A stretch of DNA of 64,000 nt from Pascua guehoae (taxonomy: Eukaryota; Basidiomycota; Tremellomycetes; Trichosporonales; Trichosporonaceae), in contig BCJX01000002.1 of the NCBI GenBank assembly GCA_001600415.1, positions 1,364,075-1,428,074 of the forward strand, read 5' to 3'. A model generated the notes under the pieces. The model did not search any database and was not told the DNA's origin. It saw only the letters and a program-made list of their open reading frames with translations. Below are positions 1 to 12,000 of this stretch, in pieces. The position numbers were made by a program, and so were the translations under genes. The first letter of the stretch is position 1. Every line of letters begins with the position of its first letter.

Positions 1-78
1 GTCGTCAGTGTCGTTTCTGGCGCGGCAGTCTTTGGTTTTGGGTCGGGGTCGTGGACCTCGAGCTGGCCCACCCACTGA

Positions 79-288
79 GCCATCGAGCTGGCCATCGAGC
101 CGAGAGCCGAGCCATCGAGCCGAGCCATCGAGCCGAGTCCATCGACCCAGAGTCTGAGCGTCTGAGCGTTCGGGGGGCCACTGACGTCGCCATCCACTGG
201 CATTCTGGCATTCTGACATTTTGGCATTCTGGCACGCATGCCATGGCATTCTGGATTCTGGCATTCTGGATTCTGGGTTCTGGGTTCT
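79..288. repeat. Two short minisatellites
   Basis: Four copies of the 10-mer GCCATCGAGC lie at 79-88, 91-100, 111-120 and 124-133. A second array built on GGCATTCTGGATTCT variants follows at about 199-288. The open frames across both are repeat-driven and do not look like a protein. Confidence 0.8.
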
Positions 289-2551
289 GTACCGTGGCGT
301 CTGCCTGCCTCGCACGGGCCACGGATGCAAACTCCAACCTACTCTACGTGTAACGCACCCACGGCCCAGTCAAGCGGCACGCAGGGCAGGCAGGCTGCTG
401 GCAGACGGGGCACTAGCACATGCCACATACCACAAACCCATATGCCACAGTGCAACGGTGCCACGGTGCCACGGTGCCAGATTGCGTTTGCGTTCGGGGC
501 GTCGCGGCTGGCCGAGGCGGGGTGTGGGGCGCCTTCGGCCCGCGCGGGCGCGGCATGGTATGAGCGGCGGCGGGTTGGGGGAACGGCCGCCACTTGTACA
601 TTGCATGTCTAGGGACGGTGTGTGTGGGCCCTTCGTCAGGTCCCCTTGAGCCCAGTCTTGCTCGTCCTCGGGCCCAGTCAGGCGTGAGAGTAGAGTGGTG
701 GGCGCGAGTCGTATGGTACGAGAGTCGAGTCCGCAGGTTTGCGAGAGTAGCCTGCGTTGATGGATGAGTCTGTACGCGCCCGCGCCCACACCCACCCAAA
801 CCCACCGACACCCACCCACCGACACCCACCCACACGCACCTACGCCCACACCCACACCGACGCCCACACCCCGCCGCGGGGTTCTGCTCGTCCGTCCCCG
901 ACAAGCACACCCGCCGCGCCGCCCCGCCCCGCCGCCCCGCCCCGCCTCGACGCCGCCGTGCCTCAGACCACGCCGTGGCGCCACTTGGCGTATCTGGCGT
1001 CTACCCGCCGAGCGTATCTGACCACTGGACAGTACCACAAGCCCGTGCCGATCGTGGGCCCCAGAGTGGCACAGATGCCCACAGGCACGCTCGGCGCGTG
1101 GCGCGTGGCGCGTGGTGACGGGTGGGAGGGAGGCCCCGCGTGGCCGCGTGTGGGAAACGTGGGGTAGGGGGGTTTGGTTTGGGCTGGAAATAGAACCTTG
1201 GTTACTGTCGAAGATCATAGTTTAATGGGTTGGCGGGTTGGCGGGGCGCGGCGGGCGTGGCGTATGGCGCGTTGCTGTGGCCGCCAGATGGTGTGGCAGG
1301 TGCCACGCAGGGGTATGACGGGGTATGCGCGGGGTATGCGCGGGGTAAGGCGGGGTATGAATGCTTGTAATAACCATTGCTGTCAGGCCATTCCTAGGTC
1401 GCCTGGATCGGGGGAGACTGAGACGGCTCATCCTTGGTTTACTGTGACGGGAAGCAGCGAGGTATTCGCGTGGCCGCTCACCTCGACAGTCGGCCGTCAC
1501 GGGTGCATCTGGAAGTCGATGCGATGACGCCAAGCTTGGGGCACGCCAGGGGTCCTTGGATGTGGCCGGGCAGGAAATGCAGGATACAACAAGGGGGAAG
1601 GGAAATCGGTGGGGCCATTTTCCGTGGCATTGGGGGGAAGAGTGTACGTGCGCAACTTTCAGTACCCGAGCTCAAAGACGTCTCACGGCTTTCCAGATGC
1701 ACCTGTACTACTTACTGTAACATGAGAAAACTAGGGAAAGGGCGAGATGAGGTGCCGCAGGTCTACCTTGACCTTTGGCCATGGTATCGTCTGTGATCCC
1801 AGGCGTCTGCAGCTCTTCCAAGGGCATTGGTGAACACCAGGATACAGAAGTAAGGGGCGGTACTGGAAGGGACGGCGGTCGACTCTTCAGGCGCGCCATC
1901 TTCCTGGGCATGAGGACTTGAATATTGTCGCCCTTGGGGCACGGGCGTGGGTGTCACTCGGATTTGTCCATCTGGAGGTGATGGGGCACGAACGCTGTGC
2001 CCGGGCGGTATTTGACTGGCGCATTCTTCTGCACGCATACAGTGGGTGTCAAAAAGGAACGACAAGTGGCGCACGGTGAGAGTGGCCGGCTCTTGCAGGA
2101 CTGCACGTCTGCAGCAACTCAACATCTGCATGCCTCGGTACCCTACGTCTTTCTCGTTCCTTTTTGACACCTCCGCACCATCCCAAGACCGATAAGCATA
2201 CTGCAGGATGTTTACGTCTCCAAGTCAACAGAGACTCCAAGTAAACAGAGAGCGCAAGTCACCAGAGAGCGGGGCTAGCGGGGCCTCTTACCAGTACGAT
2301 GGCGTTATTTTCCCAATCACCCCTCTCCCACGTGCCCCCAACTGGGCGCCTTCCATCATCTCCAGACGTTGATATTTACCGAACGTGCACGCCCCATGTG
2401 GCCGCCAACTCTGCCAAGCCAGGCACTCCTCGCACGGTCCTCTCTACGAGGCAGCGGTGTGCGTGTCCGAGTTGTTAACTTGCCGCCCATCACCCTTCCA
2501 ATACTCGTTCTTCCATTCTCTCATATCCAAACGCGCCACTCATTGTCTGTC
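289..2551. other. Gene-free left segment with simple repeats
   Basis: I see no supportable gene here. The stretch holds CCACGGTG repeats near 451-477, a CACCC-type low-complexity run at about 783-870, and GGGGTATGCGC repeats near 1312-1360. The long frames on both strands overlap each other and follow the repeats, so they were not called. The last few hundred bases should contain the promoter of the gene starting at 2552. Confidence 0.5.
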
Positions 2552-4528
2552 ATGGGCGGCAAAGACAAACCTCCGGGGGCCCCAGCGCCGGCTGAGGGGA
2601 GCTCGGGCACGCTCCCAGCCTACAATCCAGGAGGGGGCCAAAGCACAAGCACAGGAGATAAGAAAGACCCGCCGCGCACGGGAGACAAGAAAGACCCGCC
2701 GCCGTATCGCGCAACGCCGCGTTACATCTCGTGGTCACCAAAGCACTGGGAGGATGACCGGGACGAAGCGGCCGGCCAACGGACCAAAGACATTACCGAG
2801 CGGCTGTGCGAGTTGGGATGGGCAAAGGGGTTCATCATTGAGAACGCCACCGAGGTGGGCTCATGCTGCCTGCCGTCTGGTACGAGGGTCCACTTCCGCG
2901 ACGTGGATGGGCTGCTGTGGACGTTTGAAGGTGAGAGTCTCGTCGAGCATCCATCTCACGCTAATAGATAGAGAAGAACGGCAAGTGGCAGGGGTGTACG
3001 AGGGTGGATTTACGTCCCACCGGGGAGCGGTTGTGGTACTGTGGTGAGTGGAGCAATGTCTACCTCGCTGCTGCTCATACCCAGAAAAAGAGAACAAGTG
3101 GCGCGAGTGCAAGAGGGCAGAACTAGGTCCATCCGGGCGCATCCCCACGATGGTAGATTCCGATTGGGCCGGGTCGGATAATGAGGGTGCATTGATGCTG
3201 GATGGTGCCGTGTGGGACGTCACGAATGCCTCAAAAGGTGCTCGTGATAGCTCTGTTGGGTTCGGAGCAGTAACACGGGTACGTACGTGGACCTTTTGCT
3301 GATGCATGCTCACCCAAGCTCTACCGTCACACCGCTCCCGAGCTTTTGGCGCCCAACATCATTGCACAGCTAGACGTCTCGAGCGTATCGCGAGTGCGAG
3401 CCGTTTTGACCGCGGACGGGCGGGTGCTGGTGTGGGACTCGAGTTGCATCCCGGTCAAGTTCGGACTTGATGGAACGGGCAGTCGACCCGCAATGGATCT
3501 GCCCCCGACTAGCCACAGCCACATGGAGGGGACTGTGCAGACTTTGGACGTTCCCAGCCCGCACAACCCGTATATCAAGCAGCTGCCTCTCTCGGCGACC
3601 TATGTAAACGAAGGGCTCGTGTTCGTGACTGCCCCGCCCAGTCAATCCGGGATCGACTGGGTCCAGTGGTCTCCCAGGACGGATTGTGCTGCCCCCGGCA
3701 ATCCAGCGCCATCACCAGTGACTGTCGACGACCCCGTGACTCGCATATCATGTCGCGGGTGGTACGTGGTTGCCCTCAAGTCCAGCGGCGATATTTGGGT
3801 TCAGCATACGCCACACAGCAATGCATACCGCCGGTGGTCGTTTGTGCGTAACACCAGCGCAGTCAAGACGTGGCTCACAGTTTTAGATTGCGACAGTGGA
3901 CGATCCCGAACACGTAGGGCTCGCCACCGAAGGCGACTGCTTTGCCATCTATCGTCTTGCGCGCCATGATACGCAAGGAACCCCTCCACAGCATGCCAAT
4001 GTTGCCTACGTGGTCAACTGCTTCCAGCTTGACGCCAAGTGTCTCGTGGTTCAGCCGATTAGGGGCGTATCAGACATTGTCCAGCTCGCACTGGCTGAAC
4101 TCCCAACCCGATTCCGGGGTGAATTCCCAATGCGATTCCGCGGTGACTTGCCACACACCGAGCATTCCGACTACTGTGGATCGGTGCGCACGCGGTCGGG
4201 TCAAGTGTTCTACTGGGACAGCTCTTGGGGCTTCCGACCGTCGTCCAAGGAGCACGGCCCGTCGCAGCAGGTAGCAAGCGTCAGATTCGTGGCGCCCCCA
4301 CAATTGCGACGTGCCAACATGCCCAAAGGACCAAACGGAACGCCTCTGTTCCCCGTATCACTTTCGGCCCACGGGGTCCTCGCGGTCGAGCTCAGGGACG
4401 GCAGAGGACCAGAGGGCACACCTTTGTTGCCTGTATCACCTTCGGCCCACAATCTCAGCAACGGCAGACCATCGGGTATCATAGACAGGCTGCGGTCGGT
4501 GGTTGGGAAAGGCAAAGGTCGTGCGTGA
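2552..4528 (+). CDS. Unassigned protein, possible RCC1-like beta-propeller
   Basis: Five exons (2552-2930, 2972-3043, 3085-3278, 3319-3843, 3887-4528) join in frame through GT-AG introns of about 40 nt and give about 603 aa. The N-terminus is a Pro/Lys-rich, probably disordered tail with two copies of GDKKDPP. The rest has recurring short blocks with aromatic and glycine-rich turns, such as SGDIWVQ, DGRVLVWDSS and SGQVFYWDSSWGF. These resemble blades of an RCC1 or BLIP-II-like propeller. Near the C-terminus a unit of about 40 residues, NGTPLFPVSLSAHG / EGTPLLPVSPSAHN, is duplicated, and FRGEFP/FRGDLP is repeated just before it. No signal peptide or membrane segment is seen. The gene model is well supported by splice sites and frame. 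The propeller assignment is only an impression, and the function is unknown. Confidence 0.6.
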
Positions 4529-6211
4529 TTCTACCTGTGCTCTTGGAGGTTGTTGGGTTACTTAGAAATTTTACATAGAGCACAATGACAAATGCTGTGT
4601 TTCAGCTACCGATTCTTGGGTTGAAGCGCCACGGACCAGGTCTGAGACAGCCTCGGCAGACGGTAGGTGACTCTGCTAGCTGCAGTGAGGACCCTTGGAG
4701 ACGATGCTACTGGGGATTCCCAGCCGCATGGATGATCACATCCCGCCTTACCCACCAACCGCCGAGTGGGCGCTAGAGCTCACAATAGCCGTGACCAAGT
4801 CGGCAACACGAAGGTGGTCAGTGCTAGAGGGAGAGCGCTGGGTGACGGCGTGTGCCGTTGCAGCCTTGGGAGTAGGAGTTATTGCGGTGTTTTTATTTTA
4901 TGTTTTTCCTTCTGTGTCTAGAGGACGGGAAGTACAGAGGAGGGCATTTGGCGTGATTTATTCAGCTCCAGCCTTTGCTAGTCTTGCACGGCGCCGTTTT
5001 ATTCGCCATAAGAGATGTGCATACCCAAGAGTTTTTATAGTGAACAAGCAAGGCTTCGTGTACCTGGTGGACATCTAACGACTCGGCAGGGAGCCGTGAA
5101 GTGTGGTAGCGACCATAGGTATCGCCTGCTATCTGTCTCAGTAACCACGGATCACAGCCGAGGTGAGTGGCCATTCGAAAGTGCTCGTCATTCAATTGTT
5201 GAAATGTAAGGGTAATACGGATACTGTAAAGATGTGAACAGTGAGCATGCAGTTTTGCGACCGATCACGAAGAGGCTAGCGCGTCAGGACAGCAATGTGA
5301 GGGCATCTCGATACCACTCACTGGCAACGCCCGAAATACTGCGACGTCCCGTTATCCCCCAACGTCAAAGCCTGAGGAGCACTGAATTAACGAGAGTGCA
5401 GAAGGCCACCATCTCCGACCACTGAGGCGTGCTCTCGTACAGGTGCGTTTGGAAGTCTTGAGACTGCCACTGTGAGCGCTCTGCAGACACTATTCTCTAG
5501 GTCAATTGGGTGGTACGATGTGGTAATAAAGGACAATGTTCTATCCTGTATTTTCTCGCGTTCTACCGTTGAAAGCGCAGTCCGTCCACGGTCGTTGTGG
5601 CAATCCCACGACTCTGCGAACGCACCGTATAGGTTCCCAGTTTCACGGCAAGCCTACCTGTTCTGGTACTTCCGGCAAGGGAACATGTGGACGTCAGGCT
5701 CAAGTCTGTGGGCAGGCAGAAATGCTCCGCACCTCAGGGACAGGCTTCCATAGCCTGGGCCCAAACCTTGTACGGAGTCTAAGCTAGGAAAAGGAGATGG
5801 CGGATGCTCGCCACACGGACGATGCCCCTTTTGAACATGAAACACAACCCCTGCAAAACACGCCACAAGCCAAGGGATACGTGATCGACCAAGATGTCTT
5901 GACGATGGACGTTGCAGTCAATGAGAGGAAGAGCACAAAGTGCAATAGTCTCGCCTTCAGGCACGAGGCGGGAGTATTGGACATGGGGCTGTGTCGTGAA
6001 GCGGTGGCGAAAAGGCAAGAGGCGGTGAATCACGAAGCAGCGCAGCAGTATCGAGCGCGCAGACGAGGGAAGCTTGCTTGATTGATGGTGGGTGGTAGAC
6101 TGTACCTGTGTGGCGAGGTCGCGTTGTTCACTTTCTCATTTGTTCTCTTCACATTACTTGATATAAACGCGGTCGAACCACAACTGTGTCGTCGCCGATC
6201 GACAACCTACG
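4529..6211. other. Intergenic; one weak small membrane-protein ORF
   Basis: The best candidate is an ATG ORF at 4704-5078 (plus strand, 124 aa). It carries one clear hydrophobic segment, TACAVAALGVGVIAVFLFYV, followed by basic residues, so it could be a small membrane protein. I see no family motif or supporting context. Another ORF at 5797-6081 (94 aa) has no recognisable features. The remaining sequence shows nothing I can name. The last few hundred bases should hold the promoter of the membrane-protein gene at 6212. Confidence 0.3.
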
Positions 6212-8163
6212 ATGCGCCTCTCAACCGTGGCCGGCGTACTCGCGTACGCCGCTACCGTGGCGCGAGCGAGCGTCATTGTCCGCCCCATGAACATTTCGAT
6301 CAGCGACCAATCCACCGTGCTCTACTATGACCCATGGCCAGTGGGGTTGAACTACTGGCACCAGTCTGGCAACGGCGCGCGTGAACCCTCGGCAGCGTGG
6401 AACACGACCGACTCACTCCTGCCGTGGTCCGAGTACCCCCAAATCGAGCAGGTCGAAAAGGGTATTACTGCCCACACGACGTCCATGCAGGGGGCCAAAG
6501 TCACGCTGAGCTGGGTCGGCACCGACATCTACTACTGGGGCTACTTTATAGAGGAGAATACCGTCATGCGCTTGACGGTCGACGGCGAGTTCCATCGCCC
6601 TCCCGCCGACCAGCCTAGTCTCGCGTCACAGCCTGGTCTCGACGCGCCCGAGGGATCCAACGCGACACTTTTTGCCGCCGCGACGGGTCTAGAGTATGGA
6701 TACCACACGGCCGTCCTCAACCTCGTGTCGGGCTATGTTGCGCTGAATAACGTGACGTTTACAACCGGGTTCGATACCGAAGCGTACGTCGGCGCCACTT
6801 TTGCCCGTCTTCTCCTCCCATAGGCAACTCACACTCACACCGCAACAGTAAAGATCCCTCCTTGACAGACACCGTGGAGCGGCCCTTCTTCACGAGTCCC
6901 TCCCCGAACAAGTACGAAATGTCAGCCGGGTTTAATACGACTGGACCCCCCTGGATCCCCTTTGGCTGGTTTTGCAATGCCAGCGACCCAGACTGCACAA
7001 CCTATATGCCCCGCGCGACAACGCAGGGTGGCGCTGTGTCGTTTGATACTGTGCCCAGCGCGTCGTCTGTCCAATTGCACGGCTTCACAACGTACAACGG
7101 CGGCAGATACCTGGTGGAGATATCCCCGAGCCCACCGGGCGGTGTGTCGAATTTTACATCAAAGAACCTCGCGCAGCGCATCACCAGAGATTCCCTCATG
7201 TACCATACCCCGCTCGATCCCGCCGTCCAATACCGGATCGTCTTGACCGACGTTCCAGATGACTATGGCGATGCCAACACCACGACAGGGTTCACCAAAG
7301 TCGTATACCGCCTGACTACATGGTAAGCGAAAATGAACGCACACAGCCGGCCACCGAGCGCTAAATCCCCAGCACGGTTTGCAGCCCCGACCAGATCAAC
7401 TTGGACAACGAACAGAGTGTGGATGAGCCATCACATGGAAACGGACAAACCGACTCTAGCGCTAGCAACAATGCCAAATCGTCGAGCAAGGCAAATGTCG
7501 GCGCCATCGCGGGCGGCGTCGTGGGTGGGGTCGTAGGCGCGTTTGCTATCGCATTGGTCGCAGTCCTTCTGTACCGCCGCCAGCGTAGGCGACGAAGCAA
7601 GGTCGAACCCGTCGAGCAGGCACATCCTCGCGCCTGGTCGACCCCTTCGACTCCTTGTAAGTGACCATGGCGTCGACCTACTTGTTCCGTTCGTATGGAC
7701 CTAACCACCAGCACCAAAAATGAGACACGGCGGAGCCACAGAAACCTTTGCAACTCTGCACGCCGACACGGACGCCTTACGGTCATCCCCAACCCACCAG
7801 AGCTGGACACGCCCACCCCCATCGACGAGCAGTTCCGTAGCCACAGACACGACAGAAACAACGACCGGTACAGGCTCTTCCGACGGGCTCATTTCCGCCC
7901 CCCAGCTCCCTCTGGCAGGTATGAGCAAGGCGGTGCAAGAGGGACCGGAGCCATCACGCCCTCCGCGCGTTCCTCGCCAGGAGCGGCCGCAGTGGGAGCA
8001 AGAAAGGGACGTTGGGCGCCTCGCACCCATCGAACTCATCCCACCAAGTTATGAGGCGTCGTGGATGAGCGAACCCAACACGATGTCACCGATGACGGCG
8101 ACCTCCGACTCGACTTCCCTGCCTGCTTTCAGCAACGCGCCAACGAGTCCCGGTAGCGTCTAG
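6212..8163 (+). CDS. Single-pass membrane protein with PPxY cytoplasmic tail
   Basis: Four exons (6212-6783, 6849-7322, 7373-7656, 7712-8163) give about 593 aa. The protein opens with a signal peptide (MRLSTVAGVLAYAATVARAS). An ectodomain of roughly 400 residues follows, with several N-glycosylation sequons and regular aromatic residues, in two similar-looking beta-rich halves. A Ser/Asn-rich stalk leads into a transmembrane segment with glycine-zipper character (GAIAGGVVGGVVGAFAIALV), then the stop-transfer run RRQRRRR. The cytoplasmic tail is Pro/Ser/Thr-rich and contains PPSY. PPxY motifs in other proteins bind WW domains of Nedd4/Rsp5 ubiquitin ligases, so regulated turnover at the plasma membrane is a reasonable inference. 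The overall layout resembles fungal surface sensors and hypothetical proteins common in basidiomycetes. The ligand and role are unknown. Confidence 0.8.
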
Positions 8164-8646
8164 ATGTCGCAGACGTCGTCACCTTGGCACCGAGGCCAAG
8201 CTTGCAGGACCAAGCCGATGGCCCGATGCCCACATAGGACGTCTCTCAGAGCAACGACTCGCGACGGGCGATTTGTTGTTTTCGAATAGTTGTGTGGATA
8301 CCATCGCGAACGGGATGGAGTCGAGAGGAGGATTGAGGGTTTTATTTACATGGATGAATGCAGAAACCACGAGCATTCTGACCGCAGCTGCTCGTCCATG
8401 TTCAGTTTTGAAGATTCGTCGCTCGTTGGTTTACGGAGGCTGAAGGCTGTAGAAACATTACCACCGCCAGCCTCGCTCTCACCCTACCCAGCCAACACAC
8501 CCCCAGCACCCCACCTACTCCCACCCCACTAGCCCTCCCCCAAGTACCGGCAAAAATCATTTGAATGCATGAATGGCTTTTCCAATACATACAGTAGCAT
8601 TCCCAATGCATACCAGCCCGAGAAACAAGCATTTGGAAAATCATAC

Positions 8647-8715
8647 TGCCCAGGATTCGAACCCGCAACCATTAGAACCAAGTTTAAATTATACTAACCG
8701 CTATACCACCCGGTC
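8647..8715 (-). pseudogene. Degenerate tRNA-like element with Pol III boxes
   Basis: On the minus strand a perfect B box, GGTTCGAATCC (8653-8663), and an A-box-like TGGTATAGCGG (8698-8708) are correctly ordered and spaced. A T run follows within about 10 nt downstream. GACCGGG and CCTGGGC could form six of seven acceptor pairs. However, the 3' acceptor strand then overlaps the T-stem, and no proper anticodon stem can be drawn. I read it as a tRNA pseudogene or tRNA-derived Pol III unit, not a working tRNA. Confidence 0.5.
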
Positions 8716-8726
8716 GCAAACTGGGT

Positions 8727-8744
8727 GATCGGCGAACGCCGATC
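8727..8744. repeat. Perfect 8-bp hairpin
   Basis: GATCGGCG and CGCCGATC flank a two-base AA spacer. It lies 12 nt from the tRNA-like element and is the first of four hairpins within 250 nt. Confidence 0.85.
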
Positions 8745-8796
8745 CGCCAATCACAGGCCTGTGCCTGGGGGGCCGGGGGCTGGGGGCGCGCGCTCC

Positions 8797-8833
8797 TTGT
8801 TTGGGCACCGCCCTTCGGGCGGTGCCCAAACAA
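8797..8833. repeat. Perfect 17-bp hairpin with TTC loop
   Basis: The arms at 8797-8813 and 8817-8833 are exact reverse complements. The core is TTTGGGCACCGCCC with the loop TTC. It could act as an RNA stem in either orientation. No T run follows immediately, so there is no reason to call it a terminator. Confidence 0.9.
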
Positions 8834-8864
8834 ACACCAAACTGTTACACACCTCAAAGTAGCG

Positions 8865-8889
8865 CGGCCCCCCCCGTAGGGGGGGGCCG
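8865..8889. repeat. C8/G8 hairpin
   Basis: CGG followed by eight C, the loop GTA, then eight G and CCG form an 11-bp perfect stem. It shares its design with the hairpin at 8941-8970. Confidence 0.85.
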
Positions 8890-8940
8890 GTTTCCTACGC
8901 GTGGTGAAACTTCAAACCTACTGTTAGTCGCTCAGAGTGG

Positions 8941-8970
8941 CACGGCCCCCCCTACGGGGGGGGGGCCGTG
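8941..8970. repeat. C7/G10 hairpin
   Basis: CACGG, seven C, the loop TAC, ten G and CCGTG make a 12-bp stem with three extra G. It sits about 75 nt from the sister hairpin at 8865-8889. The gap 8164-9076 between two convergent genes otherwise shows nothing I can name. Confidence 0.85.
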
Positions 8971-9076
8971 GGTCTAGCCGAATATTACATGGTATCCGCG
9001 TATGGGACGAACATCAAACTCTACAAGCACAACCGTGCCCAGTCGATACACTAGCAACCAGTGACTGTGATTGCCA

Positions 9077-12000
9077 TCATATGCGGGGTGCGGGCGGGAG
9101 CGCCGGATACAACGGGGCTTGTCCGTCACTCGCCTTGTCGGGCTGAGGGTGAGGCACCAGGTATGGATGGGCCGCATTTGGATTCGTGTCGGCTTGCGTG
9201 GGCGCCTGGGTCTGGTACAGAGGCACAGCTTGACTCGGGTGATTAGATGCAACACTCGTATTGGAGGGGTATGCTCTGGCGCTTGGGTTGGCCTGGGAAC
9301 CCGGGACTGAGTGGACGTTCGGGAATGCAGCAGGGTACGGCGACCCGTTGGGCTGCAGGCCCTCGTGGGAGTGGGAACCGTTTAGAGAACCGTCTGGTTT
9401 TGAGAGGATTGACTGGGCACGCGACTGAGGTTGCCAACCAGAGGGATAGACGGAATAAATGCGCGCTTGCTGCGTCGCGGCCTGTGCCGATGACGGGGCT
9501 GGACGTTGAGCCTGGGCCTGCGAGTGGAAGGGAGGCAGGATTACAGGCTCGGGTTTGATGGGGCGGAACGAGGCAGAGACGGATTGAACAGCTGTAGGCG
9601 GTGCCGATGACTGGGGCTGTGATGCCCCTTGTGCTGGCGCAGGAGTGCTCTGTAGCACCTTGGGGAGCTGAGGTTGGAGTGCGGGGTCCGTCTTAGGTTG
9701 AGACACAGCAGAGGGTTGAGTCGAAGCGGGAGTCCGATCATGTGCCGGAGGCTGAACTTGAACTGGAGGCCGTGCTTGAGTGGCTTGCGGGGCAAGCTGG
9801 GCAGGGGAAGAATCTGGCCGCTTCTGTTCGGGCTGCGGTGTCGTCTCAGGTGTTACGCGTGGGATGCGGAGCATGATGCGCTGACCCGACTCCTGCTCGG
9901 CCGGGGGTGACGATGGTGCGGGGGAAGGGAGCCCATTCTTGACAACCGTTGTAAGGGTGGTGGCCGGCTGTGACCCTCTCTTCGTTGGTGAAGGATCGCG
10001 CTTCGGCGGTGAAGGAGTCCTCTTGGGTGGCGAAGGGGCCTTCTTAGGTGGCGAAGAAGTCCTTTTAGGTGGTGAGGTTGCCTTATTGGGTGGTGATGGA
10101 GTCCTTTTGGGTTGCATAACGGTAGTGCTCTCGGCCTTGACCTGGACGTTCCCTTCGTTACCTGCGAGGGTCACGGGAATAGGAGTCGCCGCTACAGCAG
10201 CTGCCATGGCCTCCCTCTCCTTGACTGTGTCTCGCTTCGGGGTTGGTGTTGGGGTCGCCTTTGGTGTGCGTCCCTTCCTCCGCGGAGCAGGGCGGGGGCT
10301 CTCATCGTCGCCTCCTCCGGTTCGTGGGTTACGTGTGCGGAGCGTCATGCGCTGATGAGGGTGCTGAGGCGTAGCATTGACGCTCGGTGCAGGCGTCACG
10401 GCGGGCTTGCCTTCAAAGTGGGCAAGGAGTGCGTGCGTGCGCGCGACGTGCGGCAAGGCGGCAAGATCAGGCTGTAGAGTGCACAATTTTCCTCGGCGTC
10501 GTTTGAAACGCTCAAGCCGTGCCAGCTCGTCCACATCCAACCACGACGGCACGCTTTTACGGCCCAGCAGTCCAATGGCGTGACCCATTGCCGCTGACGT
10601 TAGGGCCCGGTCGCCATAGCCGCCTTCGAGCACTGAGACCACTTTTCCGCCAGCGTACTCGTCGGCAAAGGCCACAATGTCGCGTGTACACCGCGAGTAG
10701 AATGATGCTGGGACGCGTCGGTCGTGTCGCTGCATCCCCTGATGCTCGTGTTCACATGCATCAAATCCCGCGCTAATGTTAGTGGGACGATTGGGACACA
10801 CACCCACCTGATGAACACAACAGTCCGCTCAGGATCGGCCTTCGTTTCCTGCATAAATACCTTTGCCTTGTCAAGCAGGGCAAGATACTTTGGGTAAATG
10901 CGGGCGTAAAAGTCGTCCTCGTCGGCATACGGCTGGAGGTGGATATTTTCACTTTTGTCAGGGACATTGGAACAATGTGAGTGACTCACATGTATTGTCC
11001 GTGGGCGGCCAGGCTGAGACTGGCATCCTTGATAAGGTCTAGATCACCGTCCTACCATTAGATCCGCTTGTTTTGCGCCTTATCACCTCGCCTCACCTCG
11101 CAAGGGTAGCTGTAAATATCATGTACGCTTCCGTAGAAGCCTTGCCAGCCACGACGGGGACCGTTTCGGCCGAGCATACTGCTGGGTGGCTTGCCTGAGG
11201 CTACAGCCAAGTCCTCGGCGTAGGTAGATGCATTAAGCGGCATCACGAGCGCCTGCGTTCCGTTACCATGATGGAGGTCAAAGTCGATAATGATCGCACG
11301 GTCAACGTCGTGTTGCAGGTAGGCGTGCATGGCACCGACTACGACATTGTTGACATAGCAAAACCTGAAGGTGAGTTTTCATCGCAATTTCGAATCTCAC
11401 CCAGAGGGCTCGTCCTCGCCACAGTGATGTCCTGGTGGGCGAATGGCACAGAAGGCCTTGGTGAAAGGTGGCAGAGGAAGGTCCTCTGTCGCTGGCGGTG
11501 TGCTGGCGCCTTCCTTTGGAGCGCAAACACCATCAACTGCTTGGCACACAGTTTGGACCTGTTTATCAGCATATTTACGTTTTAACCACATCACATACTG
11601 CTCCTTCAATGGCGACAATGCTGCCAGGGCCGAGGTAAAGATCTCCAGGGTTCAGTCCAAGACCATCAGGGATCTCACACCCATCCTTCTTGATGTTCTC
11701 GATGGCTTCGGTCGCCCAGCGGAACAGATTCCGGAGGTATGGGCTGCTCGGGAGAGCCGCACGCGGTTGGCGCGGAAGGTATGGAAATGGTGCCTCGATG
11801 GGCTCCGAGTGGGCGAGTTGGAGTGCAGGGTGATGCAAGAGCACCTGGCCCGGCGCGCTCGGTCGCGGCGGTGGCGGCAAGAGAGTGATATGTGACGGTG
11901 GAAGGAAGGCAGAAGACGAAGACGGGCCCAGGGAGAGCGATGAGAGCATGTCACTCAAGTCTGAGGAGGCGGCAGTCGCACTGGTGCCATTGGCGGCATC

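Noticed and set aside
370..1218. A 282-codon minus-strand frame with Val-Gly runs
   Set aside because: Its composition follows the CACCC repeat, and overlapping frames on both strands are equally long.
5797..6081. 94-aa ORF upstream of the membrane-protein gene
   Set aside because: No motif or conservation clue, and too short to call.
8647..8715. Functional tRNA-Arg(TCT)
   Set aside because: GGTTCTAA could suggest anticodon TCT, but no 5-bp anticodon stem forms and the acceptor strand would overlap the T-stem.
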